DNA of 64,000 nucleotides from Linnemannia schmuckeri (lineage: Eukaryota > Mortierellomycota > Mortierellomycetes > Mortierellales > Mortierellaceae). The position numbers were made by a program, and so were the translations under genes. The DNA lies in assembly GCA_029449235.1 (NCBI GenBank), contig JANATG010000005.1, forward strand, positions 2,108,001 through 2,172,000, given 5' to 3'. Shown here piece by piece: positions 55,835-64,000 of this stretch (positions within the stretch are counted from its first letter, which is position 1; each line of letters begins with the position of its first letter). Under the pieces are notes generated by a model. The model saw only the letters and a program-made list of their open reading frames with translations. It had not been told where the DNA came from and ran no database searches.

Positions 55835-57035
55835 TAACGTTCTCAGTTGGGAAACAAAACGTAGAGATAAAATGAAGGGATATATGTTGTAAACAAAGGC
55901 TTATTGTATGTTTACGAGTTTCATCCGCACTGTCGTAAACGGTCACTAATTTGAATCTACCTGTTTAGATTGTATCTGTAGATCTGATGTAATAGTCCAA
56001 AAAAAAAATGGGACGCGTCAAAACGCGAAAACGCGTATTCAGAAGTGATCAGTGACCATTAGGCATAAAACATCACCAACAAACCCGTACCATGAAAACC
56101 TTCAAAAACAACAACTACGACGGGGTCTATCTACGGGAGCACCATCAAACAGTTCAACTACCACGCCAGCAAAAACCCTGCAGAGGGAATCCAATTCTGT
56201 CACTTGTGCCCTTTTTGTCACCCCCCACTCCTTTTGTCTTGGGCTGACCTGATCCTCAACCCTGTCGATCCAGTCCGAGAACAGTCAGTTTCTGACGCTG
56301 CTTGATGAGCGGCAAATAGTACTATTGAAAAAAGGTTTATGGGATTGAGGCAGATTGATCCTGAGGGATGGAGTGCTCCGGAAGGGTAATTGACGTTTTG
56401 TTCATTTGTCCTTCTCCTTTGCGTGAAAAAGGGATATTATGGTATGTGAAAAGTCCTCAGTATCATGGCCATACTTTCTAATTTTCATTGGCACCATCCC
56501 TCATTTTCCCCTCCACTTCCATTCCTTTTGCCCCACCCTCTTTCCCTACTTCCTCTCTTCGAGTGACGACTCGAGCGATGAGTCGAGCAAACGAGCGACC
56601 ACCCGAGCGACCACCCGGGCGACGACTTGAGCAACGACTAGAGTCGCATGGATGATCGAGCGGCTCCACGAGTGACGCATGAGTAAAATATCATATGAGC
56701 AGCGATGAAGAAAATTTGTTTCGCTCACGGCGTTCACACTCTCCTCTACCTCCACCCATTACTTCTTTTTGCTGTTTTTCCGTTGTTCTTCTCACTCAGT
56801 ATTTTTCTTCTGCTTCTGATTATTCACTAGTAAGGGTTCTCCCACCCACTCTATGGACACTTATATCTTTGATGGGCAATTGCCTGGCAAAACTGGGTGA
56901 GCGGGTCGTAAGGCCTGCCAGACGGCTAGTGCTCATAATTTTTATGGAAATACTGGTTGCTGAAATAAAAAAAAATAAAAATAATACAAAAAGGAACAAA
57001 ACCAACAAAAGCAAAAAAAAAAAAAAAAAATCACG
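55835..57035. other. gene-poor 1.2-kb region
   Basis: No supported gene; contains two ACGCGT sites near 56024-56046, a 12-bp minisatellite at 56592-56639 with a palindromic flank (GACTCGAGCGATGAGTC near 56568-56584), and A-runs near 56970-57030. Confidence 0.4.
56592..56639 (+). repeat. 12-bp minisatellite
   Basis: Four units of CGAGCGACCACC: two perfect (56592-56603, 56604-56615) and two diverged (CGGGCGACGACT, TGAGCAACGACT). Confidence 0.85.
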
Positions 57036-60000
57036 TCAAGGACGATAATAAGTCAACGAATAGACAACTCCCGCCCCTCCAGACTCTTTCCCACCACCAT
57101 CACCGCCATCAGTCCACATCAGGCTTTCATTGGCACCAAAGACAAACCCGCCCTGAACAGGTAAACCCGGTGGGAAGGCGACCCCAGTACGGATGGGCAA
57201 CATTTCCTGAACAAGTAGTTCCTGCATCCATCGCTCGAATCGTTCACTCCAGTAGGGACCCGCTTCGATCCTTCCTAGTCTTCGAAAGGCTTCCAGCAGT
57301 CGTCGTGGCATATCATCCTGCCGTCCTTGTCCCTTTCGGTTGTTTCTGTTGCGTCCTTGATCGTTGTTGTCGCTGTGTATCTGGATGGTGAGCGAATGGA
57401 GCCCATACATCTCTCCCATCAGGATCCAAACCGCCTCCAGAAATCCAACATCTTCAAACGTGGTGCGCGTCAAACTCACAACCAACTCTCGCAGACAGAA
57501 CGCCAGCCCGGCCTTGGACGCCCGGAGCGCAATTACGCCCACATCCTGACTCAACAGATTCAACTGTGCTAAGTCGGTCAATAAGGGACTGATCCGTAAC
57601 CGACTTGCGATCTGGCTATGGAGCTCGAGTTGCGGACGGAAGGAGTGATCGTACTGATCGAGTGACAAAGTTGTTTGGTCGTACTGTTCTGCGTTTGGGG
57701 ACTCGAGAACATGTCCTGCATGGTCGTAGATCAGCAAATGAACCGGGTTCCTGTGCCTTAGATAGCGACGGTGTTGATGATGAGACGAGCTATTATCTGA
57801 TCCTCCCGAGACACGACGAACATGAAATCCTGAGTCTGCTAGTGATAAAGAAGACGACCCCGTAGTAGACGAGCCGGCACTACTGCCCCCTGGTGAGCCA
57901 AGTGCGGTCGGTTGCATGAACTCCCCTCTCAGAAAGACCCACACATCTGCCATCCGCTCCGTGGTACAGACAATCTCGACTCTCCGTAGTGTCGAATAAT
58001 TACACCCAACAATCTGCTGCAACTCAGGCCCCATCTCCCACAACCCAACACACTGTGTAAACTCGAGCGTCTCCAACCCAATTGCCTGTTGCAACAAGCC
58101 TTGTCCTCGGGGTGGTTGGTTGGTCTTCCAGTGGGTCTCTAAGATCCTGATATCCCCCTCCGGCTCCGAAGGTTTCGAGAACCTGAACTCTGCCTTAGAT
58201 CCATAAGGGCCAACCTCCAAGAGATTTAAATGCGACAAGGGATGGTAATAATGATGACTGTTGCTCCGGCTCTCGCTCCCAGTATGCGCCTGGACTTGCA
58301 ACTCATCCTGAATCGCCCTACACAGCCGTTCAATAGAGTCTGTCATCGTCTCGAGTTCCGTCAGGTTGGGCAGTACCTTGACCAGGTTGACAATCGCCCT
58401 CCGGTCCGGCACGCGCGCCCAATGTCGGAACGTCAGTTTCTTGAGCTGGATGTTGTCCGGGAGCAACGTGATTGTTGGGGATGCCCGAAAGTTGAGCAAC
58501 GAGAAATGAGGATCGATAGAAGGAGACATCCTGACATCGACGCGGAGTTGATCGCTTCCATTGCTGTGGTTGCTGGTGCTATCTCTCCTGCTGCTCCTGA
58601 GGCTGGCTATGCTCTGTGTGACTAGAGGCGCATCCGGCGACAAGAAGGCTCCATTATAGTTCTCGACCGTCAACGCCATGAACCCCAATCGACACATCAT
58701 CCCCAGCATCGGCCTAAACGACACACCTCCACCACCACAATCAACCGTCAGATCCCGGACAGTCGTAGAATGCATTGCCCAACACAACTCCCAAAGATCC
58801 TCCTCTGTCGCACCCCCCGGCCAATCCAATCCAATCTTCAACTTGATCACACACTTGTACTCATCCAACATCCGATAGAACACCCTTACATCCTCTCGAT
58901 TCTGAAACTGGATCTCGGCACTCTTCTCCATAGGTATACAGTGCCCCTGTTTGGACTTGATGAACTGACGGAGTTTTTCGGCAGCCATACCCTTGCAGAG
59001 CATCTCGTTGTGCGCCTCGCAGAGCCAGAGGATTCCGCCTTCAATGAAGGGATGGTTTACTTGGCAGAGCACGTCTGCGCCTAGGATCATTGCTCCTGAT
59101 GATGATCCTCCTGCTGATCCTGAGAGGTCCTGCTCTTGCTCTGGCTTTGTTGTCGCATTGTGAGAATGCTGGTTGAGGTCGAGGTTGTCAAAGTTGATCC
59201 CGTCCACACTGCTACTGCTGCTATTGCTGCTGCCGCTGGTAGAGGTCTTCCCTGCGACTCTCCAAGGATCCCGGAAATCATCTTCTCTCAACCTCATCAA
59301 CTCACTCTCCGCCTCCTCATCCCATTGATCCTCCTCTCCAATCTCCTCCTCATCGTCCTCGTCTTCACTATCCTCATCTTCGTCCTCATTCTGACCCCTA
59401 CTCTCTTCACCATTCCTACCCCCATCTCGGAACCCACTCCGCCTACCCTCAGAATCCATCTCCGGACTCGGCGAGAGCTGAGTATCCTCTTCAAAGATAT
59501 CCATCAGATCCGATTTACATCTCTCGGCCAGGAATCTGATCCCGCCTCGGATTCTGTCCGTCCATTCCGGCTGACCTTCGTGGGTATTCGCCTGGTCGAC
59601 AAGATACAGCAGACTGAGCATTGGTAGCGCGTGGATACCGACAAACTCGTTCAGGTCCCGAAGCTGATAGCCTCCTGGGTACGTCCTTGTTGGTGTTGTC
59701 CGTGTTCCTGTGGGGGTAAAGTACGAAGGGTGATGGTCGGCGTACTTGGGATATTCCCTTTGAATATTCGACGACGACAGGTGAGGTTGTGGATGAGATG
59801 GTAATGGTGGTGTGAGTGGCAAGGGCGGGCTGCAGACATGCAGCATGGGACTTGTGCTCTCGGGCATCATAAAATCACACAAGAAATACAGCCAGTAATC
59901 ATCTTCCTCTTCCTCCTCCCTTTCATCTTCTGTCCTTCTGTTGTTGTTTGCACGACCTTCCCCCGCCGCCGTGGTCGCTCTCGGAGAGGGGGAGGGGGAG

Positions 60001-60527
60001 GGGTAAGGAAGCGAGCTTGCGCCTGCGCTCATACTGGCACTGACACCAGCACTGGCGCTGAAGAGTCCAAGACTGGTCTTGGGAAGGACGACAAACAGAC
60101 ACGGCGAGACGCCCGGATCATCGGTCTTGCGCTGTCGCTCAACAAGTCGTAAGGCCAACCGTTGGAGTTCCCGATTCACGGAGGGATGGTTTAGCAGCCA
60201 AAGGGCGCTTGGTTGCGGGCTCTCCTCTGTCGGCCGGTCGTATTCGTGTACTGTGTGGACATGGTTGTGGAAGTGGTCTCCATCCTCACCGTTGATGTTG
60301 TTGTTGCTGTGGGTTTGGGTGTGCTGGTTGTGGTATTGGTGGTGTTGCTGGTTGTAGGAAGTCTCGGTATTGTTGTGGTGAGGGTGGTGTTGGTTGTGGC
60401 TGTTGTTGTAAGGGTGGTGATTATGGTGAACGTGGTAATGGTTGTGATGTTGAGCGTGCCCTGCTGGTGACCCTGACCCTTGGTGGTGAAGAGGAGGGCG
60501 AGGGTGGAAGGGATGTGACGCCGTCAT
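57036..60527 (-). CDS. large His-rich N-terminus / LRR-type protein
   Basis: Uninterrupted ORF of 1163 aa from the ATG at 60527; the open frame continues upstream to 60797 but without ATG and only as Phe/Leu-rich translation of a CT-rich leader. The first ~100 residues are extremely His/Asn-rich (HHNHYHVHHNHHPYNN). The middle contains acidic runs (EDEDEDSEDEDDEEE) and Ser repeats. The C-terminal half has RNI/LRR character (IQLKKLTFRHWARV, LPNLTELETM, LETLEFTQCVGLWEM, LHSLTIQIH), resembling F-box/LRR proteins without a recognisable F-box. Function unknown; the His cluster could bind Zn or Ni, but may be plain low complexity. Confidence 0.75.
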   Translation of the reverse strand: MTASHPFHPRPPLHHQGSGSPAGHAQHHNHYHVHHNHHPYNNSHNQHHPHHNNTETSYNQQHHQYHNQHTQTHSNNNINGEDGDHFHNHVHTVHEYDRPTEESPQPSALWLLNHPSVNRELQRLALRLVERQRKTDDPGVSPCLFVVLPKTSLGLFSASAGVSASMSAGASSLPYPSPSPSPRATTAAGEGRANNNRRTEDEREEEEEDDYWLYFLCDFMMPESTSPMLHVCSPPLPLTPPLPSHPQPHLSSSNIQREYPKYADHHPSYFTPTGTRTTPTRTYPGGYQLRDLNEFVGIHALPMLSLLYLVDQANTHEGQPEWTDRIRGGIRFLAERCKSDLMDIFEEDTQLSPSPEMDSEGRRSGFRDGGRNGEESRGQNEDEDEDSEDEDDEEEIGEEDQWDEEAESELMRLREDDFRDPWRVAGKTSTSGSSNSSSSSVDGINFDNLDLNQHSHNATTKPEQEQDLSGSAGGSSSGAMILGADVLCQVNHPFIEGGILWLCEAHNEMLCKGMAAEKLRQFIKSKQGHCIPMEKSAEIQFQNREDVRVFYRMLDEYKCVIKLKIGLDWPGGATEEDLWELCWAMHSTTVRDLTVDCGGGGVSFRPMLGMMCRLGFMALTVENYNGAFLSPDAPLVTQSIASLRSSRRDSTSNHSNGSDQLRVDVRMSPSIDPHFSLLNFRASPTITLLPDNIQLKKLTFRHWARVPDRRAIVNLVKVLPNLTELETMTDSIERLCRAIQDELQVQAHTGSESRSNSHHYYHPLSHLNLLEVGPYGSKAEFRFSKPSEPEGDIRILETHWKTNQPPRGQGLLQQAIGLETLEFTQCVGLWEMGPELQQIVGCNYSTLRRVEIVCTTERMADVWVFLRGEFMQPTALGSPGGSSAGSSTTGSSSLSLADSGFHVRRVSGGSDNSSSHHQHRRYLRHRNPVHLLIYDHAGHVLESPNAEQYDQTTLSLDQYDHSFRPQLELHSQIASRLRISPLLTDLAQLNLLSQDVGVIALRASKAGLAFCLRELVVSLTRTTFEDVGFLEAVWILMGEMYGLHSLTIQIHSDNNDQGRNRNNRKGQGRQDDMPRRLLEAFRRLGRIEAGPYWSERFERWMQELLVQEMLPIRTGVAFPPGLPVQGGFVFGANESLMWTDGGDGGGKESGGAGVVYSLTYYRP

Positions 60528-61426
60528 GAATGATGATTGATAGACGAGAGTGGTTGGTTCCTGTCCGAGTGAAAAGGGGAAAGAGGGTGAGTGGGAGTTG
60601 AAGGCGAAGAGAGGGAGGGTGACGAGAGAGTGGTAGACAGAGAAAAGGAGTAAAAAAGGAGAGAGTGAGAAAGGAAATAAGAGAGAGAAGAAAAAGATAA
60701 AGCGGTGAGAAGGAAGTGGAAGAAGGAACAAAAGGAGGAAAAGAAAGAAAGAGAAAAAGAAAAGAAAGACTGAACACAAGAAAGTAAAAAGGTACAAACT
60801 ACAAAGTCAGATCATGCATAAGGAGACAGAGACAGCGGGAAAAAGGACAGAAAGGGTGTATATATGTTTGTATGCGTGAAGAGAGTACGAAAGGATATAC
60901 GGATAGGTCTTGGAGGATACAATAAGCAAAAAAAAAGGGAAGGAGAGAACGTGAAGCAAGGAAGGGAGCTGACAAAAATAACAAAATCATAAAACAACAC
61001 AAGGGCGAAGAGAAGGGGCATTCAAGGGCAAATAATCCTTGTATTCTCACGAGCGTGAAAAGGTGGTTTGCAGGAAAACAACAGAAAGGTATTGGATTGA
61101 GAAGAAGACAAGAGAGGATGCAAGAGAGGATCAGAGATCTTACAAGTATGGATGCATGAGCATGAAGCATAAGCAATAGCATCGGAAAGCGAAAGAGAGG
61201 ACAGCCATCCTTTTCTTTTTTTATTTTTCACACTCTCACAGTGCATTTAAGGTTTCCACCGCCGTTATCAGTCGCAGACTGATGGTGGTTTTCAAGCGTT
61301 AGGTCGGCCTTATGCAAAAACAGGTCAGCAAGGCAAGGACCCGTGCGAGAAACAATGCGTGCTAGTGTTGTAAATGTCAAAGGTTTCTATTTCTATCGTA
61401 AATATGGCGTACAACAATTGCAACCT
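60528..61426 (-). other. intergenic region
   Basis: About 900 bases. The left 300 bases are GA-rich on the plus strand (CT-rich leader of the 57036-60527 gene). A weak minus-strand ORF at 60799-61182 is Leu/Phe/Ser-rich and not supported. The right end is the 3' flank of the DDHD gene. Confidence 0.4.
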
Positions 61427-64000
61427 TTACTCTTCAACACGAGCAGCACGATGGTGCAACTTGGCAGGTCGCGCCAACTCGGGCACATTCACCTCCACCA
61501 CAGCCGTATCCTCTCCATCCCCACCACTCTCACTACTCTCTCCGTCCCCACCCTTGTTCTTCTTCGCAACAGCAACAAAGGCAGTCGATGATGTGGTTCC
61601 CACTGTAGAAGACGCCTTCCTCTCGACACTAATCCGTCTCTTGGTCCCAATCGTCCTCGTTGTTGTGGTTGTAGCCATGGTAGTGCTAGTCGTCCATGTG
61701 CAACTAGTGTCCTCTTCCATCGCGTCATCTCCATCACCGCGCTTCGAAGACCAGGGAGAGCTCTGGAACAGTGTCTTCGTTGTTGTTCCTGCACTGGCCT
61801 TATGACTCGAATTGGCATCTGAATACCGGTACCCAAACAATTCCCCCTCCTCATCCATCATCGCCAAATCTTCATCCACAGCCTCCTGTCTCTCTCTCCT
61901 TTTCCTCCTCTCCTCCTCACTCTGCTGTTCCCTCACATCATCAGTCGAAGAATTGCTTTGTCCACCACTAAAGAACGAAAAGCTGAACGACATCCGGTTC
62001 TGCTTCTTCACCTCGCTATCCGATGCAGATCCAGTGGTCCCGCTCCGTGAACGCATGGTCGCAGCAGTAGCACGACCGGCAGCACGGCCGGTACTCGACG
62101 CCATCGCCAATGTCTTTGCCTTGGCCTCTGCAGCTGCCTCTTTGGGTGTGTTGGTGGTTGTTGATGACGCTGGTGAGGTGGGTGAGTTCAGCTTCAGATC
62201 CAGAACTTCCTTTTCTGCTTCGAGATCTACTGGACTCAACATCGTCCTCAGAATATGGTATGCCACATCCCTATTGTTCACAAACGAGAAAAATAAAGAG
62301 TTAGTGAAATGAATACAAACAGCGGAGGGGGGGGGGGGGGGGAGATCGGAAAAATAACACTAAATAATATAGGCATTGTCTCCCATGCTTTGGTGCCACA
62401 GCATCTTGCACTTCCTCTTTTCTTTCTCAACGCCCCTTTTACCATGCTTCAGCTCACTCTCACAAGAATACGTTACCTGTTGCCCCAGTACTTGAAGTGA
62501 CTCCGCATACCCAACAGGTACTCATTCGTGTACTGATCCACCGTCGTCTCCTGAAGGACATGGTCAATCCGATATGGCAGCTTGGTCACCCGTCCTTCAA
62601 CATGGACATTCTTTCTGGTCCTGTTAGTTGTATTATCTTCAACGTCGGTCTTGGTATTATCGCCGGCACTGGCGCTAGCAGTGCTGTTACTGTTGTTTGG
62701 GGATTCTCCTTCGGGCATGGATCGGACAATGGACTCTTGGATAACATCCGATTTGGCACCAGCACCCAACGCCTTCTCCTGAGCAGTCGCTGGCGCACCA
62801 CCATCTTCCATGCCGATAAAAGGCTCTTCCGCAACATCTAGCATAGTCCTCTTTGTTCCCGCGGTAGTAGCACTCTCGTCCGCCTCACGCTGCTGCTCAT
62901 GATCCTCAACACGACTACTGATCCGACGGGGCCCAAGGCTAGGTCTCCGGGTCGGCGGCTGACGCCCACCTTTTTGAGGCGATTCGGTCGTGGTATCGTT
63001 CTGCGCTTTGATGGCAGCAGCATCTGCCGGTCTCACAACTCCCGATGATCCAGAATTTGAAGGATCTTCGGTCTGTTCCAGGTATGTCGCTGCAGTGGCT
63101 GCTCCCATGAACTCGCTGACCGAGGCATCCCCTCCATCCATGAGGGTGTCGGGTTGTTCCTGCTTCTTAACAACATTGGAGGACGACTCTTCAGCGTCGC
63201 CATTGCCGACAGAGGTTGCGGGCGATGATGCACCCGCAGGCGTTGTAGTCGTAGTAGTAGCTGCTGCGGTGTCCTGTTGGTGATCATCCTCGCTATCCGA
63301 ATCCTGCGACGAACCAGTCCCTTCCTCCCTATCATCACTATCGTCCTTGTTACTCCCACTTCCCGGAAGCCAGCGTCCTGCCTTGAGCGACTGAGTCATT
63401 AACGAAATGCTCGACAATGTCGGGATCGACGGTCTCGGTAAGGTCGGCACTCGATTCTCCCAAAATGCAGAAATCGATTCCGGAAGCTGCAGTGATGGAA
63501 GCGAAGGTAGCGACAACGAGGGAAAGAGCTGTGACTGATAGGAACTAATGACGGCCGCGGGGACTCCTGCAAAGATGGGGTCGATTAGGGGTTCGAGTCT
63601 GTATCCGAGTGGGTCAAAAGGGTGGAAAAGGTTGTGGTGGATAATGTCGTCTGGGGGGTGGAATGTCTCCCAATCCAAATTGCGCATCACCATCACCGCA
63701 CCTAAGGATATTGTCATAGATGGTAAGGAGGATTAATTGTGCGCCTTTGTAATAGCAACACTTAGGATCGACTCCTGTGAATAATAGCAACGTTGTAAAC
63801 GTACCGACGGGAGAACCGACGGTGAAGAGATACTCGGGTCTGAATTTGAGTTTTGGGATCACAGCCCTGAACTTTGACTGATCCTGCTTCCTGACTCGCG
63901 CCTTCTTTGCCGGACGTTCTTGCGTCTCGTCCTCTCCTTGTGGATTGGCTCCTTCCTGATTGTTCGATGTCGAAGTAGAAATAGTAGCTGGCTGAGACGG
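61427..64000 (-). CDS. DDHD-domain phospholipase (PA-PLA1 type), C-terminal part
   Basis: Minus strand, cut by the right edge. Exons seen: 63805-64000 (partial), 62477-63701, 61427-62270. The DDHD domain is recognisable but interrupted: YLFTVGSPVGAVMVMRNLDW and LFHPFDPLGYRLEPLIDPIF, then ~290 residues of low-complexity Ser/Thr/Asp insert, then the conserved end LPYRIDHVLQETTVDQYTNEY…HFKYWGNRDVAYHIL. The domain's Asp/Asp/His/Asp residues fall in FDP, RID, SHF and RDV. DDHD phospholipase A1 proteins hydrolyse phosphatidic acid and related lipids at ER/Golgi membranes. The GxSxG lipase motif should lie outside the window. The last ~280 residues are unconserved. Intron 62271-62476 has a run of 16 G (62327-62342). 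Confidence 0.88.

Noticed and set aside
60528..60797. N-terminal extension of the 57036-60527 protein with Phe/Leu-rich 'membrane' sequence
   Set aside because: No ATG in that frame; it is the translation of a CT-rich leader.
1..64000. Genome-scale enrichment of ACGCGT boxes
   Set aside because: About 15 occurrences were noticed, near chance expectation for a 6-base palindrome in 64 kb.

Overview
The window is nuclear DNA from a filamentous fungus. Genes are intron-rich, with short GT-AG introns of roughly 60-200 nt, and coding exons sit behind long pyrimidine tracts. Clear fungal orthologues are present: ATP synthase subunit h, NAC-beta, Tvp38, a fused BIO3-BIO1, and a Cce1-type Holliday-junction resolvase. 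The repeated appearance of large, low-complexity F-box/leucine-rich-repeat proteins, some intact and some broken, suggests an early-diverging Mucoromycota genome of the Mortierella type. That assignment is inferred from family content, not from a marker gene.

Layout. 1-1126: 3' end of a broken LRR gene. 1435-2316: pirin. 2727-4727: tafazzin. 4728-5760: non-coding, with a relict of the neighbouring F-box gene. 5761-8253 (-): F-box/LRR protein. 8584-10973 (-): DDX41-type DEAD-box helicase. 11753-12580: secreted Cys-rich protein ending in KDEL. 13072-13766: GNAT acetyltransferase. 13767-17241: gene-poor. 17242-19068: single-pass membrane protein. 19517-20853 (-): ATP14, head-to-head with an unknown tail-anchored or hairpin protein at 21163-22362. 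23189-25145: Tvp38/DedA protein. 25606-28722: bifunctional biotin enzyme. 29023-30793: replication factor C subunit. 31034-32979: mitochondrial resolvase. 33825-35443: cytochrome b5 reductase. 35844-39437: ADIP/Msd1-like coiled-coil protein. 39691-40348 (-): NAC-beta.

41409-46135 (-) is the most distinctive block. It holds four tandem copies of a small secreted, Cys-rich, ML/NPC2-like lipid-binding family with the same three-exon structure, at graded stages of decay: one intact, one altered at its C-terminus, one with a frameshifted signal peptide, and one with two in-frame stops. After a gene-poor stretch come a Pro-rich LRR protein (47730-50408, -), a thiamine-pyrophosphate-carrier-like mitochondrial carrier (50893-52626, -), an F-box/LRR pseudogene beside its intact paralogue (53083-55834), a His-rich LRR-type protein (57036-60527, -), and the 3' part of a DDHD-domain phospholipase cut by the right edge (61427-64000, -).

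Together the window mixes conserved housekeeping genes (mitochondria and lipids: TAZ1, ATP14, TPC1, CCE1, BIO3-BIO1; DNA and RNA: RFC3, DDX41) with two families in visible birth-and-death turnover, F-box/LRR and ML-like. Exon boundaries were assigned by hand from GT/AG sites, phase and homology, and have no transcript support. No intact transposon, tRNA, rRNA or CRISPR array was seen.
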